DNA of 64,000 bases from Scolanthus callimorphus (GCA_033964015.1 CM066919.1:2570101-2634100); one strand, 5' to 3'; shown: positions 11,038 through 23,178, counted from the stretch's first letter. Program-made: numbers and translations. The notes: generated from the sequence alone by a model not told the origin.

Positions 11038-12211
11038 GCAATCACTTGTTAGTTAAAAGTACCTAAATTAATCACAAATTAGAGACTTGCATAAATGAAT
11101 AAGACTAATTTATCTTTAGCAAAGATAGATGTACACTGAAGAGATCGAAATCTCACATGTTCAACTATAATAATGTCTCTCTGAGCTGCTGATGCGTAAA
11201 CAAACTCTATAAATGTAAAATTTCTATGTTCATATGTACACGAATGTACAGTCTGTCTCTTTTCGCATGCTTTTGGCGTCTCACTGCATTATCTTGTACC
11301 CCCCCCCCCCCCCCCCCCCCCCCTCCATCTGCACTTTACCGCATTGGTGGTGCTGAGCCAGCATCAGCTGAGGTCTCGCGGCATTATCCCACTTTAGCTA
11401 TAGTGAATAGAGGTGTTGTACAGGACGTTCAATGTATAATTTCCCAGCACGTAGTTTTACCCCTCGCATTTCTCCGTCCTTGACAATAATTAAGGGGTTC
11501 ACGATTCCCATCTTCCATTTGCCGCTGTTTTTCTATTCGCCTTTCATGATTGGCATTCGGTGTTCCAACCTTGGCACGATGACGAGGTACTCGTCTGTCA
11601 ATTTTTGCCAGATTGCATCTTTACATTTGATATACCACACCAGCCGCGTTTCTAGGATTCTGATTGGCTCTCAGGCATGGGTACACAAAAGAATGTACCA
11701 CGGAACCCGCCGTCATCAGCACATGCGCTAAAGAACCAATGAAAACACCGTTTGGTTGCAAGCGCGTAAAACCTGGAGCGTGCTGTTTCTGTTTTTATTT
11801 TTGCCTTTTTGTTGTGGCATAAAAGAAATGTCCTCTGATTTTCCGCGCTATGCCTTCTTATATAGACCATTTTCAATAATGACGGAAAGCTGCATGGAAA
11901 GGAGGCTGGAAATATGAGCATACACGGCAGCTGCCGAGGGAAGCCTTAGCTGGTGAAAGGGACCGATAAATAAAGAAAATCAGAAAACACTAGACACTAA
12001 ACGGTTTTTCGGTCTCCATTCACCAGCAAAGGCTTCCCTGGGTGAGGGGGTGGGGCTGTTGTTACACGGGGCTGGTAGGCACTTTATTCAACAACACTAG
12101 TGAAACGCGCGCTCTGATTGGCTGACAGGCCGTGTGTTATTAGACTACACACGCACAATTGACGTCATAGCGCGCGCATGCAAGCATATTCATCACTATT
12201 TTGTTGTATAA
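11038..12211. other. Intergenic with poly-C tract and repeat copy
   Basis: A C run of about 24 bases starts near 11300. From about 11864 a repeat (TATAGACCATTTTCAATAAT onward) is shared in direct orientation with 13755-13850. At 11939-12042 the two arms GGGAAGCCTTAGCTGGTGAA and TTCACCAGCAAAGGCTTCCC can pair as an imperfect hairpin. GCGCGCTCTGATTGGCTG at 12106 recurs near 29152. No gene is recognised. Confidence 0.5.
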
Positions 12212-12476
12212 AACAAATAGATCTCGTTTTTTGTGCTATGTACTGTAATAGATACACAGAAGACGTCACAGAATGTCATGAACAACAGTCACGCGAACTC
12301 GACTGCGTCTCGTTGCGCACTTTTTTTTCATAATATTATGCTGTACTAAACCTGGGACTAATAGCAATTCTAACGCTTACCTGAGATGACACACTAACGG
12401 GCTAAATCCTCGCATATTCTTTTCTGTGACGTCATCTGTGTATCTATTACAGCACGCAAAACGAGATCTATTTGTT
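12212..12476. mobile_element. MITE with long inverted repeats (copy 1)
   Basis: AACAAATAGATCTCGTTTT at 12212 is inverted at 12458-12476. Just inside, GTACTGTAATAGATACACAG plus AGACGTCACAGAATG pairs with the CTGTGACGTCATCTGTGTAT region at 12423-12448. A related copy lies at about 60165-60343 in a DSCC1 intron. Confidence 0.7.
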
Positions 12477-13139
12477 AATGAAACATTGGGTTGCCTACAA
12501 AAATGGCGCGCAATTCATTCGTCATTCGTTAAGTTTGTTCCTCAAGTTGTTCTTCAGTTCGTTTGAAATATTTTGTAACCATGGCAACCAGTTGCGTGAC
12601 TTTGCATAGCGTGACAAATGCCTTATTTTCTTTGAAGCGACGAGAGGCAGGGTGTGGCCTTTTTTTGAAAGTGTTTTATGTTGACTATCGGGTGTAAACT
12701 ACAATTCAAATGAGGAAGGCTGTCCAAGCTATTCTGATTTTGAGATAATAAGAAGTATCAAGTTACATACCAGCAAAAACCATGATTGTAATTAACATTT
12801 CCAGCCATCCTCATTTGATTTATTTGAGAACCACTTGGTTCTTCCTAAATTTTTGCTCATGCAAGCAATTTATTTTTAACGGGACGCTTCTGCAAAATTG
12901 TGGTCTCGTTGCAAACAGTATATCTTTTAACATTTTTTTTTCTTCATCAATTACCGTAAATGCATTTTTTATCCTACTTTCTCATATTTCATCAAACACC
13001 GACGAAAATGGAGAGTCAGGGACCCAGGAAAGCCGTCATCAGGGCTCCTATATTGATAGCAGGACGGCCTTGTGGCTACCTGAATGGAAATCCCTGGTTA
13101 TTTAATTTTTAATTTTAAATAAAGGAGTCTATCTATCTA
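12477..13139. other. Intergenic; probable LINE 3' tail at its end
   Basis: From about 13020 to 13139 the sequence (AGGACGGCCTTGTGGCTACC onward, then AAATAAAGGAGT and CTATCTATCTAT) looks like the 3' untranslated tail of a non-LTR element ending in a tetranucleotide repeat. Otherwise no gene is seen. Confidence 0.4.
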
Positions 13140-13756
13140 TCATCTTTCAAACGATCGCATAGCGCTCAATTTACAACCCAACAAAGACGATCTACTCGAG
13201 TACCAGTTTACCTTCCAGACACACATCTGTATACACTGCGCACAGTAGAGAAGGCGCATTTGCGCACTCTCCATAGGGAAGCTGGGCTTACTATGGCGAA
13301 GGCGCGAGAAAACTACTGGATCCCTAGCCTCGAACAGGTCGTCAGAAAGGTGCGGAAGAAATACTATAGTTCTAAGAGGCATACTCTGCCCCGCCACCTG
13401 CAGACATGCCGAATACTAGTGGACTTATCGCAATGCCGCAGTGACCAGACAACAAGAGGGCAAAGCGTATTTGTTGGTGTACTCTTGCAGCTTAACTAGG
13501 GGAGTATACCTTGACCAAGCAAAGCGACTCGACTGCCTTATATTCTCAAGCAGTTCATCGCACGATGATGACGTGCAGCTCCCTCTGACGCCAAACTCGC
13601 TTCTCTTCAACGAGAGTAACGCGCTACCGGAGCTACAACACAAAACGTCAAGAACCAGAACTGCGCAAGTGGACCAAGCATCTTATGAAATGTAAAGATA
13701 TGGAAAAGATGGACGGATGAGTACCTGCGCGGTTTCCGCGAACGTCCTTCCGTGGT
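13140..13756 (+). pseudogene. BEL/Pao LTR retrotransposon integrase fragment
   Basis: The + frame near 13260 reads LRTLHREAGLTMAKARENYW, then IPSLEQVVRKVRKKY, the zinc-binding N-terminal part of BEL/Pao integrases. A second frame at about 13450 reads EGKAYLLVYSCSLTRGVYLD, the start of the integrase core. Then IWKRWTDEYLRGFRERP at about 13693-13745 matches the downstream Pao motif (WxxWxxEYLxxLRER). The pieces are in order but in different frames, and no LTRs are seen. A copy of the 11.86-kb repeat abuts its 3' side. Confidence 0.75.
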
Positions 13757-14903
13757 ATAGACCTTTTTCAAAAATGGCGGAAAGTTGCATGGAAACGAGG
13801 CTGGAAATATGAGTATACATTAGCCGCTGCCCAGGGGAGCGAGGGAGATATGGATGCTCGTCGCGGTATAAACGAAACTTTGAACGCTGAAAAAATAGCA
13901 GGGGCGTGGTCGAACCAATTTCAACCCCTTAAAGATACCATCCTCATACCCCAAAACGAGCATGCTAACGGGAATCTTTTCAAAGTGATCGCATTTTGGT
14001 CTGCCTGGCGCTGGCAAAAAATAAACATCTTGATCAAAGACACCCTAAACGATACCATATTTTGCATAACAGCAACTGCCGGGCTGGCATGTGCTAATAC
14101 CGATCACAGAGGTAACTAAAAGATCCGGCCACGTCACAGATACGTTGCGTTCAGAGCGGGTCACGTGACACAGCTCCACAAGAGACTAGGACTTAGTTTG
14201 TCGTAACTGCTCTAGACCAATGAGCGTGCCAAAATCAAAGCGCGGTTTGACCAAAGCTGCCGAATGACGCGTCACAGGGATCTGTGACTTCTGCGCCAAG
14301 ACGAGTGGTCAGATCTGTCAACCAGGTAGTCTAACGAGCGATTAAACTCGAAAATATACGACTTAAAGGCGTATCCACTCCAGTTTGTAAAACTATAGGT
14401 ATGGAATTTCATAAAAGCCGGATTAAGGCCACTCGGTGAAGGGTCAAATCCGAGACTTAACTTTGGGTTGTAATCATTAGTATGTGTATTAAAACATAAT
14501 TGTGTATATTTTCTAATTATTATTTTCCATGAAGGTTACTATAGATTTTTAACCATTTATGTAACGTCTGCGGTAAAGGGCCACGTCTGCTGTCCTTTAT
14601 TATTAGAAGAGTAGATGATAGCCCCTGAAATCAGTCTCAATTCACGGAAAAGGGCACTGATTAGGATCTGTCTGAGATTTCAAGATGCGAAGATAAAGAG
14701 GTCAGGGCCTAGAGAGCGAGATGCCAGGAGACGGGAGGAGGGAGATGAAAATCATGAATAGAAGAGAATGAAGGACAAGGGAAACAATTAGTATCTTTTA
14801 GGGTAAACAGGTTTTTCTCAGATAAGTTAGCCTAAAATTATGGGAAAACAATCAACAACGACACCTTTACTATATATGGTCTTGATAGTTTTATAGAGTT
14901 ACA
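13757..14903. other. Intergenic with a repeat copy
   Basis: 13755-13850 is a diverged direct copy of the repeat at 11864-11937 (shared GGAAAGTTGCATGGAAA and GAGGCTGGAAATATGAG). The rest, including an 89-codon open frame at 13850-14119, shows no recognisable domain. Confidence 0.45.
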
Positions 14904-14904
14904 A

Positions 14905-15417
14905 CTATTTCAGAAAAGGTCACCGTCACAACTGTCTCTTGCAATCCGCGATGCATCATGGGAGCAAATAGTTACTTACCAAAATCGTGTAGACACAGTT
15001 TTTCTTAGGATAAATCACCCTGCCGTTAGAGCCGATTTCACATGACTGTCAAGACTTGTTATGTAATTGCGATTGCTTTGCGTTCTCATTGGCTGCTCGT
15101 TTTTCTCAGCCAATCAAATTCTGTAGTAAATACAATTGTGTAATTACCTAGTAATTGGTTCGGCTTGCAGTTGGCTGAGAAAAAAGCCATTTAGGAGCAA
15201 GTAGTGATTTCTCTCAATTCTGATTGGCTAGTGATTGCTCAATTGTTTTTGCGACAGTCATGTGAAAACCGCTCTATGCCAAATGATTCTACAATGCATC
15301 GCTCACAAAAGATATTACACTGGTTCGCTAAACACGAGAATTTTTCTTCTTTAGTTTCTCCCATGACGCACCGCAGGCTACAACAGACAATTGTGACGGT
15401 GTAACCTTTTCAGAAAC
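14905..15417. mobile_element. Inverted-repeat MITE interrupted by a second MITE
   Basis: Left arm TTTCAGAAAAGGTCACCGTC plus ACAACTGTC is the inverse of GACGGTGTAACCTTTTCAG near 15395. CATCATGGGAG and CTCCCATGACGCA also pair. A separate element (15027-15276) sits inside. A relative of the outer element is at 19859-20329. Confidence 0.7.
15027..15276. mobile_element. TAGAGCGG-family MITE, copy 1
   Basis: Ends TAGAGCCGATTTCACATGAC and GTCATGTGAAAACCGCTCTA are inverted repeats. The inner motifs TTGGCTG/CAGCCAAT are symmetric. Copies occur at 31263-31519 and 49514-49798. The TA at each end may be the target duplication. Confidence 0.75.
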
Positions 15418-15790
15418 GGGAGGTGAGGGGAGGACAATGGCGCGGCGAGATGACCTGCTAGTTTTTTAGGGTCATGCTTTATCGCAGGTAGGTATTCTCC
15501 CTCATACTTCCGTGCTTTTTCTCATGATTTTCGACGAACATCCCTAATAATTTACCTGGAAGAGCCCCCAGGGGTTTTTATTGCCCGTTTCATCAGACAC
15601 TTTCAGTGTTTATGTTTTGCAACAGGAAATGGACGCGGGATTCCTGTCCGGAGTTGGCGGTCAGCCAATCAGGATGGAGCATCTGTTCGGTTCTCCCGGT
15701 TAGGACGAGTGACCACAAGCGTGATATTGCTGAAAACGCAGCTGATTTCCTATCGGATAGGGAAATACCTTGTTATCTCCTCGCCCAAAC
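15418..15790. other. Upstream region of the nucleoredoxin gene
   Basis: No repeat structure or coding domain is seen. This should contain the promoter and 5' UTR of the downstream gene, but no clear TATA or initiator could be picked with confidence. Confidence 0.35.
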
Positions 15791-18700
15791 ATGGCCAAGG
15801 CTTTCGAGAATCTCCTAGGGAAACAATTACTTGACAGAAATGCTGAAGTCAGCGTTGAAAGTGTCATAGGGGAAGGGAAAGTTCTTGGATTGTATTTTAG
15901 TGCACACTGGTGTCCTCCTTGTCGGGGGTTCACACCGAGACTTGCAGAGTTTTACAAAGCGAAACGAGGAGATGGTTTAGAAATTGTGTTTGTCAGTTCA
16001 GACAAAAGTGAAAAGGAGTTTAATGAGTATTTTAAGGAAATGCCATGGTTAGCTTTGCCCTTCGGCGAACGCGACAGAAAGGTGAGTAGAGTTCTCATGA
16101 CTTTCCTGAATCGTAGTATTAATAAAGCCGATCATGTGTTCTTACATTCTAAAACTCGATATCTTTCACCTAAACTCAACAGCATTAAGATAGAGATCAA
16201 AATATAGAGAGACGAAATATAAAGCGACTCATCGACTTGCCGCTTGTCCGTGTTTTCTAAAGAAAAGATTATTGCTAAGATCAATGCATGCATTGTAATT
16301 ATCACCACGAGAGGTGTCCCGTCGATCAAACTCGATTCCCACTCGATCATATTATAAAATGTGTTTAATGATACCCTGCACGCTCTTACATAGAGAACTA
16401 CCGCTGGTATTATGGATAACTTTATTGCTTCGATCTCTGCAGTTTTCCCTTCTTCAAGCCATTGTTTACAAACCTAAATGGCTGTTTTGTTTTACATTGG
16501 TAATAATTGGTCATCATAGAAATGGCAATTTGTGTAGTATACGTGAGTGTGTTATTAGTCACATGTACAGAACGAATTATTTAACTTGTGGACGCATTGA
16601 ATATCAGATTCTCTGCGGGCTAGGACGTGATTTCTTGCCTTGAAATGCCTGAATAAATACCATGATTTAATTCGATTAATAGAGTCTTATGGCGGAGTTG
16701 ATTCGGATATTGTAAATAATAAGCTGAAGAGGATTAGTCCTCTATTCCTTGAGTGTGCATATTTCTCTTGGATTCCATGTGTCAGCCAAATTCTGACTTA
16801 TTTTTCCTTGCCAATGCGGATAAAACCACAAAACCACAAATTATTGATTATTTTTAGACATAAAATGACTCAGCACGACTGCCTTTCTAGGATACTTAAA
16901 TATGTATTTATACAACTTGATGATTCTATTTAGCAAATATAAATGAACATGATTCCCAAAATGTAATTTTTCCTGTCTATTTACAGAATGGTTGCCATAA
17001 CGGACATCAATATTGACAAATAGTCACAGAGACAAAGATGAGGTGACTATTTGTTGATGTTCATGCAGCCTGAGACTTTTTAGATGCCAGATTTCAGTGT
17101 TCCAGATTAGTTTATAAAATAGCTAAGATAATATGCATACTCTGATTGGTTGAGAGCAGTGCATTCTCACATTATAAATGCACAACAGATGCAGTGCTAT
17201 TTTATACAAGCAAGCCTACGGCTCGTGAGTTCAGACTTTTTACATGTTTTTCCAGCATCCCTGGCGTTTATCATTATTATAAACCACGGAAATCCTTGGT
17301 TTATCCATTGAAATATTTATTGCTTAATTATACATCTCAAATCTAAGTGAACACAAGCATTTGAAAAAACTTTAATATTGTTTGATTCCAGAATAGCTGA
17401 ATAGCTTCCACTTTAAAATATTTTCATGTATGGGCTTTCAGCTGTCATTGTCATGGACAGGCCCTTAGTTTTTAAATCTACCCTAGATTTTAAATCAGCT
17501 GCAGATTTGTAAAAAGTAACATGAAATATAATATTTTGGCCTGAATTTTAAAGCATATGTGTGTATCCTGATGGAGACAGAACCATTTAAATGTATTTAC
17601 ACTGTTTACACTGAATGTATGGTTTCCCAGAGGAAAGCACTATCATTTGGCCAAGTGACAAGTTTAGTGGTTTGTTTTTCATTTTGTTGACACATGGGTC
17701 ATGAATCAACTCAGGAGTGAGAGGAATAATTTTTTTTAGTAGAATCACACTAGTAGGCCAATTTGTATAGCCAAAAACGTCTTCTGGTCTGGTCATTTGT
17801 CATTTTTCTCATGATTATAACATTGAAAGGATTGGGAGTGCGCCCACGAGTTTTGTTATGATCATGAAAAAATCTAACAAATACAAGTTTTTTTGTCTAA
17901 ATACCTTATGAATCACTTGAGCCTCTGTGATTATCGGTGAATAATCACCTTGACTTCGTCTTGGTGACTATTTGCCGATAATAATAATAATAATAATAAC
18001 GGATTCGCACATTGGGCACATCCACGAGGTGGCTCTTCGTCCCGTGCGTCTGTGAAGTGTTTAGTTAGACCTGAAGACCTGTATCAGCATCCCAGGGTTC
18101 TTTTACGTCCCCTCGAATTGGATATGTGAGGGAAGGGAGATGGGACCTCGGTTTATTGTCTCATTCGAAAGACTAAGGAAACACAAGCTTTTACAGCCCA
18201 CAATGAAGCCTAAGCTCTTTTCACGGCAGGAAAGAAGAGAAAGAATTTCCACGTCCCTGCCGGGAATCGATCCCGGGCTACAGCGGTGAGAGGCGAGTGC
18301 CGTAACGCTGCGCCACCTGTGCTTCCCATAATCATGTCGCCTTCAAGGACTAATTGTTAATTATCATATGAAATTGTCTTTTCACTTTGCCTCAGCTCAA
18401 ATAATTTTGTTCAATGGATTTTTTCCAGTTGTTACTAATTGCCAGTTTTTACTAATTGCCAGTTTTTTACTGTTTCCTGTACTTGGTGCAAGGGTGCTTT
18501 AGGGCTCTTTTTACCTGCCTATTCTGAACAAAACACACTTTATAGAAACCTTTTGCATGCATTTATACAAGTAGTGACAACCTGTAATATATGTTATTTA
18601 ACCTTGCCTTGTTTTTTTAACATAAAATATTCAGGTTGAAATCATTATGAAAATTACACAGTGATCTTTTAGCAGCATGTGCTTCTTGACCATAAAATTA

Positions 18701-21700
18701 ATAGATTTATTTTTTTTAATGGCCTTTCAGAAAAAGTTGTCTCAGAAGTATAAAATTGCTGGTATTCCAACCCTTGTACTACTAGATGGCAAAGATGCCA
18801 GTGTGATCACAAAGGATGGCAGAGGGGCTCTAATGGAAGACCAGAAAGGGGAGAGGTTCCCATGGCGACCTAAACCACTCCACAGTATCATCAGTGGCAA
18901 ACTGACCAATAAGAATAATTCTGAGATTACTGTTGATGATCTGAAGGGAAAATTTATAGGAATCTACTTTTCAGCACACTGGGTGAGTAAGCTGTAGAGG
19001 AAGGCTGTAGGGATTATGGTGGTGAACTGATTGATGCCCGTCCAGCCTTGACATAAATGGTCTAAACAGCAGTAGATTATTAATCAATATTTACGTGATA
19101 AAGGCCAATGTTTCATGGTTGGGCCAGCTCTTGAAAATGGAGAAGTTCAGTGGGCTAAGTGACTGAGTTCTTGAATCAAGATACTACCGAAACAGGTAGA
19201 GCGTTTATTAGGCTCGAGAAAAAACACTCGTTTCCAGACAAAAACATTCACGATTTAGTTTGAATTCCTTTACTGAGGTCAGCGATGCGTGCAACTCAAA
19301 TATTTTAATTTGGAAAATTTTCAACTTAAAACACAAGAAAAGGCATCTGCTCGTGTTTTCTACTAATTTTATGAGGTAAGAAATACAAATCAGTGTGTTA
19401 TTTCCCAAATTTGAACGATTTTCTGTGGCAGCGACTGAACGCATGATTGATTTCGTGCGAAGGAATGCAATCAGACTCGCCAACGTTTTGTCTGGAGACG
19501 AGCGCTTTTTGTCGAACCCGATAAACGCTCTACCTGTTTCGGTATTATCATTAACCCTTCAGTGTAAACATTTTTGGATAACTGGCACCCTTGAGGGGAG
19601 AGTGCAGGAGAGGAAGTGTTTTTCTCCTCTTTCCTCTTCCCACCTTTTATTTTGCACTGGCCCCAAGACCCACAATGCAAATCAAAGATGGCAACTGCAA
19701 TCACGACCTCCGTGGAGTTTCAGCATAAAAAAAAACACCTAGCTTTTCCCTAAGCCACCTGTATGTTTTCTAAGGTACCTCATTTGGAAAATGTGCCCCC
19801 CCCCCCCCCCCCCTGCAGATCTGACAATGGCTTTTTTTGTCACATTGCTGTCGCTATCTACACCTATTTCAGAAAAGGTTGCACCGTCACAACTGTCTAT
19901 TGTAGCCTGCAGTGCGTCATGGGAGAAACTAAGAAGAATGAAATTCATTTACCAAGTACAAAATCATTTGACATAAGCAGGGTGATAGGTATGTCTATTT
20001 GTCCTGAAAACCAGTGTTCATGATTCTATTTGCTCCAACAATGCATTGCGGGCTACAGCAGGTAGTTATGATGGTGCAACCTTTTCTGAAACAATCTTGT
20101 ACCCAGAGCCCATCAGCTTTTGGCCAGCGGCAAGATTCAGAGCTCTGGGGGAATTGATTTGTTTAAAACCCAGGTTCTGGGTTTCCGGTTTGAAATATAA
20201 CATGAAAGTTCGTTACGTATTTGACCTACCACGCATGCTCACAAATTGGATTCCCCCAGAGCCCTGAATCTTGCCGCTGGCCAAAAGATGACGGGCTCTG
20301 GGTACAAGATTGTTTCTGAAATAGGTGTATACCTTTACCTGTTACCTGGCTCCTTCGTGCCAAGAGGCACACAAGGCCTCATACCTTTACTGAGCTTAAT
20401 ACTCTATTCTTTGCAGTGTCCTCCTTGTAGAGGGTTTACACCAGTCTTAGTCTCAACATATCAGGCTGTGAAAAAGACGAATCACCAGTTTGAAGTGATA
20501 TTTGTGACTTCTGATAGAAATGAGGAGTCATTTAAAGAATATCTCAACGAGATGCCCTGGTATGCCATCCCTTTTAATGATGTGGAAAGACGACAGGAAA
20601 TTACTAAACATTTTGCTGTAGAAGGTATTTAGATTGTTTTATATTATGTTGTCATCAGCTCTGTAAAATGTACATCGTTCCCATTTTTTCCATTGCTTTT
20701 TTTACAACAGGCATACCAACTTTCATCATTGTTGACGAAAACTGGAAAGTCATAATCACTAATGGCCGTAGTGCTGTCATGCATGATACACAAGGAAAGG
20801 TAATTCAGCTGTAATCTCGGGCCTATTCTTGTTTTTTTATAGTGAATTCATTGTATTTGTATCTCGTAGGATTTTCCATGGAAAATAAAACCATTCAACG
20901 AGCTGAATGCAAGAACTGCCTCGATTGTCAACGAAGAAACTTGTGCTATTTACTTTACAGGTGAGAATTCTCAAATGTTTTGTAATCTTAACACTGAAAT
21001 ATAAGAGCCATACAGATCAGGTCAGTGTTGGACATGAGGCAAAATCAGGCCTTTGTTCAGTAGGAAAATGCTGCTGAGCCGAACGAAGCCACCATTGTCG
21101 TTCTGGGCCCACTAATAATATTTTTTACACTAGAAATCTGCTGGGTCAAAAACCACATTTTCTGCATTCTGGACAATTTCCGGCTTAGCCTGTGTAACAA
21201 GAGCAAAGGGAAAAGGGAGAGAAGGGGTGCGGGCGGCCAGGGACGGGGAATGGGGAGAGGAACCTCGAGATGAGTTTTGAATTTTGATGAAGACAGATAT
21301 ATATTTGGCATTAACATTTAAAAAAACGCAAAAAAGAAACAGCAGTGGTGGATTCGTCGCAAAGTGCTCCCGAACTTGAAATAAAACATGTGGCATGTCT
21401 ATGTCTATTAGGGGCCGGCCATTTGGCATTTTAGGGGGTGGGGATGGGGGCGTTTTTAAAAATAGATTTCCTACACGGCCCAAAAGAACCCTCTTTCTTA
21501 TTCTCACCGCATAACAGAGGTATAAAAAAAAATCTTGCACTGCAAAAACGCCACCACCCCTCCCCCCCTAAAAAGTCAAATTGTTGAACCCTTAGAAGTG
21601 CCTAAGGATTGCGACACAACTACCGAGATGCAACACGTGCATTCTAGCCACTTGGTTCGCGAATTGTAACACAACTACCCACATGCAGCGCGCGCATTCA

Positions 21701-22512
21701 TTAACGCTGGAGTCGACCATAAAAATGGAAATAAATAGGCATTAACCGCGGGCAAAGTAGACAGGCGCTTGTGACGGCATGATTGATATCTAGCCAAAAG
21801 ACGACGCTCGCGTACCCTTCCAGAGTCTCCATGCTTCACTCGTTTACTGGCCTACGCGCTGGTCAAACAACAAAGACAAACATAGGGTCAAGGTCAAACA
21901 TAACAAGGATAACGTGCTACCAACTGACGAACCATATAAAGCGCCTTTACCCGATGGCAGTAACCAGCGACCCAGCTAAAGTAAAAGTCTCTGTTTAGTC
22001 AACCAATCACAATGCGAAGAAAAAAAACATCAGCCACTCTTGATTCTGGGAGACGAACGTAACCCGCAGCTCCTACTTTTTGAATTTGTTTCATCCTGAT
22101 CGGTTAAGTGTATTTTACTGTGCGCTTAGTTTTCGACACCCACATGTCTGTTCTAACTGGAAGGCTAATTTGTTGTTGTTGTTGTTGTTGTCAACTCGTT
22201 TCAGACGGCGATGATGACTCCTTTAAACAAAGTTGGGATATGCTGGCGCCCTTGGCCGAAGGACTCGCGAAAGAATCCGCCGAGAAAGGAGAAGACCGAC
22301 CAATCACATTCCTTTGCGCTCGAAACGATGAAGTGGCGGAGAGTTTGCGGGAGTTTGCTTTCCTCCCTGACGAAGACAACATTCTTATCATCCTTGACGT
22401 GCCGTCCAGACGTGTGTACGTGTGTGACAAGGAGGAAATCACAGCCGACAACGCGAAAGAGTTCATCTACGACTACTTAGCCGATAAATTACAATCCAGA
22501 CCATTACCTTAA
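15791..22512 (+). CDS. NXN: Nucleoredoxin, complete six-exon gene (412 aa)
   Basis: Exons 15791-16081, 18731-18982, 20417-20624, 20711-20799, 20870-20960 and 22205-22512 all have GT-AG borders and matching phases (0, 0, 1, 0, 1). The ATG at 15791 (CAAACATGG context) starts MAKAFENLLGKQLL. Domain 1 has the active site HWCPPCRGFTP (CPPC at 41-44), then LEIVFVSSDKSE and GIPTLVLLDG. Domain 2 has AHW|CPPCRGFTP (CPPC at 182-185), with the intron exactly between Trp and the first Cys, then VIFVTSDRNEESF and GIPTFIIVD. A redox-motif-free third domain fills residues ~311-412 (GDDDSFKQSWDML to the end). Length fits the family (human about 435 aa). Known relatives are thioredoxin-like disulfide reductases of nucleus and cytosol that restrain Dishevelled in Wnt signalling; that role here is inference. 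AATAAA at 23670-23675 is a distant candidate end signal. The closest relative is the one-domain gene at 28380. Confidence 0.95.
17979..18326 (-). mobile_element. tRNA-derived SINE in nucleoredoxin intron 1
   Basis: Read on the minus strand it begins GGAAGCACAGGTGGCGCAGC. An A-box-like TGGCGCAGCGTTACGG and a B-box-like GGGATCGATTCCCGG follow, spaced as in a tRNA gene. About 250 bp of unrelated body comes next, ending in an (ATT)n-type tail (17979-17998 on the + strand). It is antisense to the host gene. The A/B boxes and microsatellite tail define a Pol III SINE; no intact tRNA can be folded. Confidence 0.8.
19859..20329. mobile_element. Inverted-repeat MITE in nucleoredoxin intron 2, carrying a nested element
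   Basis: Left arm TACACCTATTTCAGAAAAGG plus TTGCACCGTCACAAC is inverted at the right as GATGGTGCAACCTTTTCTGA, with the last bases (AAATAGGTGTA) displaced past the nested element at 20092-20312. It is a relative of the MITE at 14905-15417. It lies just upstream of exon 3. Confidence 0.75.
20092..20312. mobile_element. Mutator-like MITE with long inverted repeats and 9-bp target duplication
   Basis: The ends CAATCTTGTACCC and GGGTACAAGATTG continue inward as a ~65-bp inverted repeat (AGAGCCC, CTTTTGGCCAGCGGCAAGAT, TCAGAGCTCTGGGGGAAT). It is bounded by TTTCTGAAA at 20083-20091 and 20313-20321. A 9-bp duplication with long inverted repeats is typical of Mutator-like elements. It split the right end of an older MITE. 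Confidence 0.8.
22165..22191. repeat. (GTT)n microsatellite at the last intron acceptor of nucleoredoxin
   Basis: Repeated GTT units lie about 15 bases upstream of the AG at 22203-22204 and form part of the pyrimidine-rich acceptor context of the final exon. Confidence 0.8.
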
Positions 22513-23176
22513 TAACTCAACTCCTCTCTCGTGAAATATAATTTTAGCACTTTGTTAATACCGTGAATTTGAGAAAATATACATAGCTTTTATTCGGTGA
22601 ATTCCTATGTTGGTGGCTTTATACATTTGGCTCGGTTTTTAGCCCGGTTGGGAGGGAGGTACACCATACTTGCGGCTAGGGGTACTCATCGTATCTTTTA
22701 GCGGAGAAAGTCGCGGTCCCTTTGTGTTTTTAGGTTATCCACGCGAATACCTTGATTTTGTAAAATATCTTATCGTTTAGGGTGTTACAGGGATTGATCT
22801 TACAATCACTGTGCGAAAAAATCTGCTAACACGCAGGCGAAATTTCTTAGATGAATTTTTCGTGTGTTTTGGATGGTCTCCTTTAGGTGATTTTACCAAC
22901 AAATTTGTTAGATCGCGCCGTATTTGGCATCTTTTAGGGGTCAATTTTTTACGGGCATCCGTACCCCTAAAACATGGGACGTCTTCAAAACTCCCCCGGG
23001 ATTTTAGCTTCAGCAAAACGTTCCTGTACTGATAGTCTGTTGTTTACGTGCAACCATAAGTAGGCGAAACCATTTCTAATATATAGCTGATTTGTGAGAG
23101 CACTAAGAAACTAACGCAAAACGACAAGGTCGTATTTCTGTTTATAGAATCCCCTCACCTAAAGCCAGGGGAATTA
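22513..23176. other. Downstream region of nucleoredoxin
   Basis: AT-rich, no gene. Phrases such as CTTTTAGGGGTCAATTTTTT and ATCGTATCTTTTAGCGG resemble the poly-G-ended repeat family at 48038-49310 and 54876-55343, suggesting an old fragment of it. Confidence 0.4.
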
Positions 23177-23178
23177 AT

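Noticed and set aside
11226..11483. 85-codon frame with a proline run
   Set aside because: The prolines come from the poly-C tract; no other coding evidence.
16314..16933. Two frames of ~100 codons in nucleoredoxin intron 1
   Set aside because: They lie between exons that join perfectly, with no domain and no splice support.
18224..18326. A functional tRNA gene
   Set aside because: Only A- and B-box-like segments are present. The acceptor stem cannot be closed and the sequence continues into a SINE body with a microsatellite tail.
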